From assembly GCA_021825225.1 (NCBI GenBank), contig JAKAIH010000106.1:1-8133 (forward strand): 8,133 nt of DNA, written 5' to 3'. Shown piece after piece: positions 1 through 4,505 of the stretch (within the stretch, counting starts at the first letter, position 1; each line of letters begins with the position of its first letter). The translations under genes and the position numbers were made by a program. Source of the stretch: Pseudomonadota bacterium (GTDB taxonomy: Bacteria; Pseudomonadota; Gammaproteobacteria; Burkholderiales; SG8-39). Under the pieces are notes generated by a model. The model had not been told where the DNA came from. It was given only the letters and a program-made list of their open reading frames with translations, and searched no databases.

Positions 1-311
1 CCATCCTGCTGGTGGACTTCATCAACCTGCAGATGGAGGGCGGCGCCGATTTCGAACATGCCGTGATCAACGCGGGCGCGACCCGCGCCAAGCCCATCGT
101 GCTGACCGGCCTGGCGGCGATGCTGGGTGCGCTGTTCATCCTCGACGACCCCATATTCAACGGCCTGGCGATATCGCTGATCTTCGGCATCCTGGTGTCC
201 ACCGTGCTTACGCTGGTGGTGATACCGGTGCTGTATTACGCCTCGAACTGGAAGCGCTGGCCCGCAGGGCCCGCGGCCGCGCCGGACGCGAGCACCGATC
301 AAGCCGCTTGA
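1..311 (+). CDS. RND efflux transporter permease subunit, C-terminal fragment (5' end outside window)
   Basis: This is the last ~103 residues of an inner-membrane RND pump, which exports drugs, metals or other compounds using the proton gradient together with a periplasmic adaptor and an outer-membrane channel. The open frame enters from base 3 (Ile-Leu-Leu-Val-Asp-Phe), which is the typical end of a transmembrane helix in the C-terminal half. A conserved cytoplasmic loop follows (AGATRAKPIVLTGLAAMLG), then the final helices, including the GLAISLIFGILVSTVLTLVV stretch and the usual IPVLYY ending. The tail after residue ~80 is short, charged and Ala/Pro-rich. GTG at 12 is an internal Val codon, not a start. 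The substrate class (HAE versus HME) cannot be told from this fragment. It is the 3' end of an operon entering from the left, and nothing ties it to the sulfur-related genes downstream. Confidence 0.93.
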   Translation, partial: ILLVDFINLQMEGGADFEHAVINAGATRAKPIVLTGLAAMLGALFILDDPIFNGLAISLIFGILVSTVLTLVVIPVLYYASNWKRWPAGPAAAPDASTDQAA

Positions 312-315
312 TCCC

Positions 316-330
316 GGGGGCCCGGCCCCC
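316..330 (+). terminator. GC hairpin after the RND gene, possible terminator
   Basis: Four bases after the RND stop codon there is a perfect inverted repeat, GGGGGCC-C-GGCCCCC. It gives a 7-bp all-GC arm (effectively 5-6 pairs plus a small loop) and is followed by the moderately T-rich ATCTTGTTTC. This could be an intrinsic terminator separating the RND operon from the small gene at 375, but the U-tract is weak, so the call is tentative. Confidence 0.45.
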
Positions 331-374
331 ATCTTGTTTCCTCGACGCTATCAACAAACAGAAGGAGTATCACC

Positions 375-596
375 ATGACCGTAGACAATTTCGTACACGT
401 CTTTGCCGGGATTTTCATTCTGCTTTCGCTCGCGCTGGGCGTGCAGGCGAGTCCGATCTTCCATAGCAGCTACTGGCTGTGGTTCACCACCTTCGTCGGG
501 GCCAATTTGCTGCAAAGCGGCTTGACCGGCTGGTGCTTGCTGGCGAGCATATTGAAGAAGCTGGGCGTAAAAGAAAGCCTCGCCGGCGCGAGCTGA
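375..596 (+). CDS. Small two-helix inner-membrane protein, DUF2892 (YgaP-like transmembrane domain)
   Basis: A 73-residue protein with two hydrophobic segments, roughly residues 5-24 and 33-58, and a short basic C-terminal tail. The N-terminal MTVDNFVHVFAGIFILLSLA, the central YWLWFTTFVGANLLQSGLTG and a single Cys54 after the Gly-Trp pair match the DUF2892 family. That family occurs alone or fused to a rhodanese domain, as in E. coli YgaP, an inner-membrane sulfurtransferase. Here no rhodanese domain is attached. A strong AAGGAG at 362-367 lies 7 nt before the ATG, which fixes the start. It is convergent with the OsmC gene and has its own upstream gap, so it is probably a separate unit; I see no CsoR-type operator in front of it. 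Its function is unknown, and a link to sulfur handling is suggested only by family precedent and neighbourhood. Confidence 0.87.
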   Translation: MTVDNFVHVFAGIFILLSLALGVQASPIFHSSYWLWFTTFVGANLLQSGLTGWCLLASILKKLGVKESLAGAS

Positions 597-611
597 GCGT
601 TCCAGCGGTGC

Positions 612-631
612 GCGTCGATCGGGATCGACGC
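612..631. terminator. Perfect 9-bp inverted repeat between convergent genes, probable bidirectional terminator
   Basis: GCGTCGATC-GG-GATCGACGC is a perfect 9-bp stem with a 2-base spacer (in RNA probably 8 pairs and a 4-base loop). It lies 16 bases after the stop of the DUF2892 gene and 6 bases from the stop of the convergent OsmC gene. The flanks are only mildly T-rich (CCTTATTTC on the + side), so it is a weak intrinsic terminator by sequence, but its position between two convergent stops supports the role for both. Confidence 0.55.
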
Positions 632-636
632 CCGCC

Positions 637-1080
637 TTATTTCAGGCGCGCACCTGCGCTGTCGTAGACCTCTACCGTCACAGGAATTCCCTGGCGCACG
701 CTCTGGCCGACGGTGCAAAACTCCTCGAATTGCTCCAGCGCGCGATCCAGATGCGCCAGGCTGGATGCAGCGACGCCCAGGGTCAGTTTCACATCGATGT
801 TCTGCACCCGCAGACGCTTCTCGGCATTGCGGTCGATGGTGGCCGTGACCGTGGTGCGGATCGGCTCGGGCTGCTGCTTGAATTTGCGCAGGGCGAACAG
901 CAGGCTGTCCGACATGCAGTTGCCGACCGCGGCAGCAAGCAGCTGCGCCGGGTTGGGGCCGCTGCCGCCGCCGAGCGGCGGTGTCTCGTCGCCGTAGAGC
1001 AGCGGGATACCTTCGGCGAAGTCGATCGCAAAGCGAAAATCCTGCTCCTGCTTCAATGTGACAGTGATTGCGTGCGCCAT
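637..1080 (-). CDS. OsmC/Ohr-family thiol-dependent peroxidase-like protein
   Basis: A 147-residue cytoplasmic protein. OsmC/Ohr proteins reduce organic hydroperoxides through two reactive cysteines, and some also act on persulfides or polysulfides. The family fold is marked by GGGSGPNPAQLLAAAVGNC (residues 37-55), where Cys55 is the expected peroxidatic Cys at the start of the central helix, and by FCTVGQSVRQGIPV (121-134), where Cys122 is the expected resolving Cys. The length is normal for the family. The start is supported by an AGGAG (plus-strand 1089-1093) 8 nt upstream. The gene is divergent from the CsoR-family repressor. Its apparent promoter (TTGACC, 17-nt spacer, TAGTAT on the minus strand) overlaps the 16-bp operator at 1144-1159, so repression by the neighbouring regulator is likely. 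Which OsmC subfamily (OsmC, Ohr or YhfA-like) it belongs to cannot be settled by eye. Confidence 0.9.
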   Translation of the reverse strand: MAHAITVTLKQEQDFRFAIDFAEGIPLLYGDETPPLGGGSGPNPAQLLAAAVGNCMSDSLLFALRKFKQQPEPIRTTVTATIDRNAEKRLRVQNIDVKLTLGVAASSLAHLDRALEQFEEFCTVGQSVRQGIPVTVEVYDSAGARLK

Positions 1081-1134
1081 GATCGCATCTCCTCAGGCCA
1101 GGGTATTTGAATTCCGGCGGGGCCGGGAAATCCC

Positions 1135-1162
1135 TTTACTCCGATACTACCCCCAGTATAGA
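1135..1162 (+). promoter_or_regulatory. Predicted promoter of the repressor operon
   Basis: TTTACT (1135-1140, 4 of 6 to TTGACA), a 16-nt spacer and TATAGA (1157-1162, 4-5 of 6 to TATAAT) lie upstream of the CsoR-family gene. The spacer and the start of the -10 contain the 16-bp operator, the classic arrangement for autorepression. The leader to the ATG at 1243 would be about 75 nt. Confidence 0.5.
1144..1159. promoter_or_regulatory. CsoR/RcnR-family operator 1 in the divergent promoter region
   Basis: ATACTACCCCCAGTAT has inverted ATACT/AGTAT arms around a C-rich core. This is the style of operator used by CsoR/RcnR/FrmR proteins, which recognise a G/C tract flanked by A/T-rich inverted arms. 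It lies between the divergent osmC-like and csoR-like genes and overlaps both predicted -10 elements. A second copy with 14 of 16 identical bases lies in front of the yeeE-like gene (4381-4396). The repetition of the site next to a gene for this repressor family is the main support. Confidence 0.78.
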
Positions 1163-1172
1163 ATGAGGTCAA
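1144..1172 (-). promoter_or_regulatory. Predicted sigma70-type promoter of the OsmC gene
   Basis: On the minus strand, TTGACC (plus 1167-1172; 5 of 6 to consensus) is followed by exactly 17 bases and then TAGTAT (plus 1144-1149; 4 of 6). The -10 element is one arm of the CsoR-type operator, so repressor binding would cover it. The predicted leader is about 60 nt. This rests on consensus matching alone. Confidence 0.55.
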
Positions 1173-1242
1173 CGGCACGGCAGCGCATTAGAGCACCCGT
1201 GTGGCGCGACCGTTGCGCAGCACACTGAGCAGGGGAGCCGGC

Positions 1243-1509
1243 ATGAATCATCTGCACCGCGCGCAGGACAAGAAAGCGCTGATCCTGCGGCTCAAGCGCA
1301 TCGAGGGACAAATGCGCGGCCTGCAGCGCCTGATCGACGAGAACGCCCCTTGCGAATCGGTGGCGCAGCAGCTTTCTGCAGCGAGGCGCGCGCTGGACAA
1401 GGCGTTTCACTCCCTCGTCGGCTGCCTCATCGAATCGCGCCTCAGCGCGAAGGGCAACGCGCCGGCCGAAATCAAGCAGGCGCTGGAAATCCTCTCACGC
1501 TATAGCTGA
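1243..1509 (+). CDS. CsoR/RcnR/CstR-family (DUF156) transcriptional repressor with atypical sensing residues
   Basis: An 88-residue all-helical repressor. Family members act as tetramers that release C/G-tract operators when metal, formaldehyde or persulfide modifies them. Helix 1 carries LRLKRIEGQMRGLQRLI (residues 15-31), the family signature. Cys37 aligns with the helix-2 Cys common to the whole family (Cys36 in the M. tuberculosis protein). Counting 25 and 29 residues on from it gives Leu62 and Arg66, where copper sensors have His and Cys. A second Cys, Cys61, sits one residue before the His position, within HSLVGCLIE. So the copper triad is incomplete and a dithiol pair remains. The ATG start is backed by AGGGGA (1231-1236), 6 nt upstream; the in-frame GTG at 1201 lacks a comparable site. 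The operator at 1144-1159 implies autoregulation. It is the first gene of a four-gene run. A reactive-sulfur sensor is inferred; a metal or aldehyde sensor is the alternative. Confidence 0.9.
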   Translation: MNHLHRAQDKKALILRLKRIEGQMRGLQRLIDENAPCESVAQQLSAARRALDKAFHSLVGCLIESRLSAKGNAPAEIKQALEILSRYS

Positions 1510-1528
1510 GCCGCTGCGCCGCGGCGGC
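1510..1528 (+). other. Intercistronic hairpin between the repressor gene and the transporter gene
   Basis: GCCGCTGC-GCC-GCGGCGGC can form an 8-bp stem with one U-G pair, directly after the repressor stop codon. No U-tract follows, so it is not a good full terminator. It could set the 3' end or stability of the repressor message, or attenuate read-through into the transporter gene 60 nt downstream. Confidence 0.3.
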
Positions 1529-1569
1529 AAGCCCCTTACTCCGTATCGACTTCCCAAAGGTCCGCAATC

Positions 1570-2604
1570 ATGCCGCTCAGTGCCCAGCAGCTCGTCAAGA
1601 ATTTCGCCCCTTCGTGGTTTGCCGCGGTAATGGGCACCGGTGTGCTGGCGCTCGGCACGGGATTCCTCTCTCACCGCTTTCCGTCGCTGGCCGCGGTTGC
1701 GGCAGGATTGCACTGGTTCAATGTGGCGCTGTTCCTGCTGCTGCTGCTGCCCTGGACCCTGCGCTGGTTCCATGCGCGTGCGCAGGCCGCCGGGGCGCTG
1801 GTCCACCCGGTCATCGGCAATTTTGTCCCGACCGTGGCGATTGCGCTGCTGGTGCTGTCGGTACAGTTCGTCCAGTTGGCCAGGGCGCCGGAAATTGCGC
1901 TGCCGCTGTGGTGGACAGGCACTGCACTCGCATTCGGCTTCAGCTTCCTGATCCTGTTCAAGCAATTCCTCGGGGAACAGGTGATGCTCGATCACGTTAC
2001 GCCGGGCATGTTCATCCCGCCGGTGGGCCTGGTGGTGATCCCGGTGGCAGGCGCGCCGCTGGCGATTGCGGCGGGGGGCGCGGCGCAGGGATGGATGCTG
2101 CTCGCCTGCTATATCGGCCTGGGCAGCGGAGCCTTGCTCTGGCTCGCGCTGCAGGCGATTACGATGTTCCGCTTCGTGCTGCACAAGCCGATGCCGGGCC
2201 CCATGGTGCCGACTTTCTGGATCAACCTGGGGCCGCTGGGCGTGATGCCGATCAGCCTGATCGCGCTCGCGGACGCCACGCCGTTCATCGCCGACAAGGT
2301 GCCGTTTCATGTCGCGGCGCTGCTGCTCTGGGGGTTCGGCGCCTGGTGGCTGTGCATGGCGGCGCTGCTTACCTATTCCTACTGGAAGCGCAAGCAACTG
2401 CCCTTCGCCCTGTCCTGGTGGGCGTTCACCTTTCCCACCGGCGCCTTCGCCATCGCATCGTTCAAGCTGTCCGGTGTGCTGCCGCTGCCCGGAGTGTTCG
2501 GTATCGGCCTCGCCGCCTTTGCTTTGCTGGCCATGTTCTGGAGCGTGACCCTGGTGCGTAGCGTGCGCGGCACGCTGGACGGCAGCCTGTTCCAGCCGCA
2601 CTGA
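1570..2604 (+). CDS. TDT-family (TehA/SLAC1/SSU1-type) anion transporter
   Basis: A 344-residue protein that is almost entirely hydrophobic, with about ten predicted membrane helices, the usual topology and length of the tellurite-resistance/dicarboxylate transporter (voltage-dependent anion channel) family. Recognisable parts are FAPSWFAAVMGTGVLAL near residues 12-28, PMVPTFWINLGPLG near 210-223, and SWWAFTFPTGAFAIASF near 282-298. The family includes bacterial TehA, plant SLAC1 anion channels, fungal malate permeases and the yeast sulfite exporter Ssu1. Substrate cannot be read from sequence; in this context efflux of sulfite or another sulfur oxyanion is an attractive inference. The ATG follows a weak AAAGG (1556-1560) at 9 nt. 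It lies 60 nt after the repressor gene and 45 nt before the amidotransferase gene on the same strand, consistent with one operon. Confidence 0.88.
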   Translation: MPLSAQQLVKNFAPSWFAAVMGTGVLALGTGFLSHRFPSLAAVAAGLHWFNVALFLLLLLPWTLRWFHARAQAAGALVHPVIGNFVPTVAIALLVLSVQFVQLARAPEIALPLWWTGTALAFGFSFLILFKQFLGEQVMLDHVTPGMFIPPVGLVVIPVAGAPLAIAAGGAAQGWMLLACYIGLGSGALLWLALQAITMFRFVLHKPMPGPMVPTFWINLGPLGVMPISLIALADATPFIADKVPFHVAALLLWGFGAWWLCMAALLTYSYWKRKQLPFALSWWAFTFPTGAFAIASFKLSGVLPLPGVFGIGLAAFALLAMFWSVTLVRSVRGTLDGSLFQPH

Positions 2605-2649
2605 AGGCCGCAGGCCGGCGGCTCGGGGCGAGGGAGACAGGAGCGGAAA

Positions 2650-3456
2650 ATGTGCGAGCTTTTTGCGATGTCGGCGCGGCACCCGACGACGGTCAGCATG
2701 TCGCTGGAGGAATTCTCGCGCCACGGCGGACTCGCCGGACCGCACAAGGATGGCTGGGGCATCGGCTGGTATGAAGAACGCGATTTCCGGCTGGTCAAGG
2801 AGCGGGATCCGGCGGCATCCAGCGCCTGCGTGCGCTTCATCCAGGCCAATCCGTTTTCGAGTGCCCTGGTCCTCAGCCATATACGCAAAGCCACGCTCGG
2901 GCCGGTCGCGTCGCGCAACTGCCAGCCCTTCGTGCGCGAACTGGGCGGCGCATGGCACTGTTTCGCGCATAACGGCGACCTGAAGGGAATAGCGTCCGAG
3001 CGCCGCTTTCGCAGCGAGGGGTTCCGCCCGGTCGGAGAAACGGATTCGGAACAGGCGTTTTGCGCGCTGCTCGATAGGCTGCGGCCGCTGTGGTCATCGG
3101 GCAGCGTGCCGCAGTTGAGCGAGCGCAGGCATCTGGTCGCGGACTTCGCGGCCGCGCTGCGCGAGCTGGGTCCGGCGAATTTTCTTTATTGCGACGGCGA
3201 CGCGCTGTTCGCGCACGCCGACCGGCGCCACCAGGACGACGGCTCGATACGGGCACCGGGACTGTGGCGGCTGGCCAGACACTGTCCCGCAGGCGGCGAA
3301 CTGGCGGCCGATGGCTTGCGGATATCATCCAACGACGGCGAGCAGGAGGTGTGCCTGGTCGCGAGCGTGCCGCTGACGCACGAAAGCTGGGTGGCATTGG
3401 GCGAGGGTGAAGTGATCGTCGCGCGGCAGGGTCGAATTGCAAACGAACGGGGGTGA
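2650..3456 (+). CDS. Class II glutamine amidotransferase, YafJ/EgtC-like
   Basis: A 268-residue N-terminal-nucleophile hydrolase without an attached synthase domain. After removal of Met1 the nucleophile would be Cys2 (MCELFAMSAR). Other glutaminase-fold landmarks are GPHKDGWGIGWYE (30-42), SHIRKAT (76-82), FAHNGDL (105-111) and GETDSEQAF (129-137), all closely matching E. coli YafJ in order and spacing. Stand-alone members mostly lack an assigned substrate; EgtC, a relative, hydrolyses a gamma-glutamyl bond in ergothioneine synthesis. The start is fixed by AGGAG (2639-2643) 6 nt upstream and by the need for Cys at position 2. Its stop is 4 nt before the methyltransferase ATG, so the two are probably translated together. 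A gamma-glutamyl or amide hydrolase acting on a small thiol or amine would fit, but that is speculation. Confidence 0.92.
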   Translation: MCELFAMSARHPTTVSMSLEEFSRHGGLAGPHKDGWGIGWYEERDFRLVKERDPAASSACVRFIQANPFSSALVLSHIRKATLGPVASRNCQPFVRELGGAWHCFAHNGDLKGIASERRFRSEGFRPVGETDSEQAFCALLDRLRPLWSSGSVPQLSERRHLVADFAAALRELGPANFLYCDGDALFAHADRRHQDDGSIRAPGLWRLARHCPAGGELAADGLRISSNDGEQEVCLVASVPLTHESWVALGEGEVIVARQGRIANERG

Positions 3457-3460
3457 GGCG

Positions 3461-4288
3461 ATGAACGTCGAGCAGGCAGTGGCGCTGCACTATGCGCACG
3501 GGTCGCTGGAAGAAACGATAATGGACGCGCTCGCGGCGGCGGGCAAGGATCCGGGCCGCCTTACGCCCAGGGACCTCGCGCCGGTCGACGAGTTTCATGT
3601 CGGCGGCCGGCTGGCGACCGTCGCGTTCGCGGAACAATTCGGTCCGCGGCCGGGCATGCGCCTGCTCGATATCGGCTGCGGCCTGGGCGGCGCCGCACGC
3701 TACTTTGCCCAGGAGCATGGCTGCCTCGTCACCGGAATCGATTTGTCCCCCGAGTATGTCAACGTGACCAATGCACTGGCCGCGCGGGTAGGCCTCGACG
3801 AGAGAGTCTCCTGCGAGCTGGGCAGCGCGCTCGCGCTGCCATTCGAGCCGGAGAGTTTCGACGGTGCCTATATGTTCCATGTCGGCATGAATATCGAAAA
3901 CAAGTCCAAGCTGTTCGCCGAGGTGCGCCGGGTTTTGCCGCCCTCGGGCATGTTCGGAATCTACGATGTGATGCGCCTCGCCGCGGGGGATTTGTCCTTT
4001 CCGGTGCCCTGGGCCAGCGGCCCGGAATCCAGTTTCGTCGCCGACGCCGCTAGCTATCGGCGACTGCTCGAGGCCGCGGGTTTCGAGGTGCTGAAGGAGC
4101 GAAACCGGCGCGATTTCGCCCTGGAGGTGTTCGCGCAAATGCGCGCGCGCGCAGGGGGCGCGGGGCCGGGGCCGCTCGGGCTGCATCTGGTCATGGGCGC
4201 AAACGCGGCGCAAAAGATCAAGAACATGATCGGGGACATCAGCGCCGGCCTGATCGCGCCGACCGAATTGATCTGCCGCGCCGCCTGA
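3461..4288 (+). CDS. Class I SAM-dependent methyltransferase, unknown substrate
   Basis: A 275-residue soluble Rossmann-fold methyltransferase. SAM-binding motif I is LLDIGCGLGGAARYF (68-82), the acidic residue at the end of strand 2 is Asp94 (VTGIDLSPEYV), and the motif after strand 4 is FDGAYMFHVGMNIENK (133-148), a form seen in small-molecule methyltransferases of the sarcosine/glycine and UbiE-like groups. A distinctive tail, LHLVMGANAAQKIKNMIGDI (241-260) then SAGLIAPTELICRA, ends the protein and is present a second time as a remnant at 5977-6088. ATG 3461 is chosen over the in-frame TTG at 3437 because GGTGAGG lies just before it and the upstream stop ends 4 nt away; TTG 3437 would overlap the amidotransferase. 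Substrate is unknown. Being in the repressor's operon, a thiol, sulfide or amine acceptor is possible but unproven. Confidence 0.9.
   Translation: MNVEQAVALHYAHGSLEETIMDALAAAGKDPGRLTPRDLAPVDEFHVGGRLATVAFAEQFGPRPGMRLLDIGCGLGGAARYFAQEHGCLVTGIDLSPEYVNVTNALAARVGLDERVSCELGSALALPFEPESFDGAYMFHVGMNIENKSKLFAEVRRVLPPSGMFGIYDVMRLAAGDLSFPVPWASGPESSFVADAASYRRLLEAAGFEVLKERNRRDFALEVFAQMRARAGGAGPGPLGLHLVMGANAAQKIKNMIGDISAGLIAPTELICRAA
4172..4285 (+). repeat. Direct repeat, copy A (3' end of the methyltransferase gene)
   Basis: The last ~114 coding bases of the methyltransferase gene recur in the same orientation at 5977-6088. From 4181 to 4285 the two copies match at about 93 of 105 positions by hand count, including a 36-base identical run. 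The two copies bracket operator 2 and the whole yeeE-like gene, with starts about 1.8 kb apart. Confidence 0.9.
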
Positions 4289-4354
4289 CGGGCAGGTCGA
4301 ATTCGACTGGATTTTGAGACGATTCGATACGCGCCGGACACATTTCCCTCAAAT

Positions 4355-4385
4355 TTGACCGGAATCAAAACGCGCCGGATATACC
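4355..4385 (+). promoter_or_regulatory. Possible promoter of the yeeE-like gene
   Basis: TTGACC (4355-4360, 5 of 6 to consensus) is followed by TATACC (4380-4385, 4 of 6) at a long 19-nt spacing. The -10 would overlap the first arm of operator 2, which is consistent with repression, and the unusual spacing may mean the true -10 is another register such as GATATA at 4378 (17-nt spacer). A 10-base direct repeat, ACGCGCCGGA, occurs at 4329-4338 and 4370-4379 around the -35 element. A 12-bp palindrome, GTCGAATTCGAC, lies at 4296-4307, just after the methyltransferase stop. Confidence 0.4.
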
Positions 4386-4396
4386 ACCCCTAGTAT
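4381..4396. promoter_or_regulatory. CsoR/RcnR-family operator 2, upstream of the yeeE-like gene
   Basis: ATACCACCCCTAGTAT matches operator 1 (1144-1159) at 14 of 16 positions, with the same ATAC...GTAT arms and C-rich core and the same length. It lies about 110 nt before the chosen start codon of the transporter gene and overlaps a possible -10 element. An in-frame ATG at 4395 falls inside the site, which argues that this ATG is not the start codon. Confidence 0.78.
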
Positions 4397-4505
4397 GGCG
4401 ATGGGGTGCTTTGAACGCCTGCATATCTCATCTCCGGTCCGGCGGCCGGAGTTCGTCGAGGTCACTGCGCCCGATGCGTATCTGCACCAGCGAGGACCAT
4501 GCGAC

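Noticed and set aside
1243..1509. Calling the repressor a copper sensor (csoR)
   Set aside because: The family is clear, but residues at the His and second Cys ligand positions are Leu and Arg, and no copper pump or chaperone gene is nearby, so a symbol implying copper would mislead.
1495..2970. 491-codon open frame on the minus strand
   Set aside because: It is antisense to the repressor end, the TDT transporter and the amidotransferase; its product is rich in Arg, Gln, His and Pro with no recognisable domain, typical of a shadow frame in GC-rich DNA.
3437..3460. TTG start 8 codons upstream for the methyltransferase
   Set aside because: It overlaps the end of the amidotransferase gene and has no ribosome site, while ATG 3461 has a good one.
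2873..4213. 446-codon open frame on the minus strand
   Set aside because: It is antisense to the amidotransferase and methyltransferase genes, which have clear motifs, ribosome sites and family matches; the product is low-complexity and Arg-rich.
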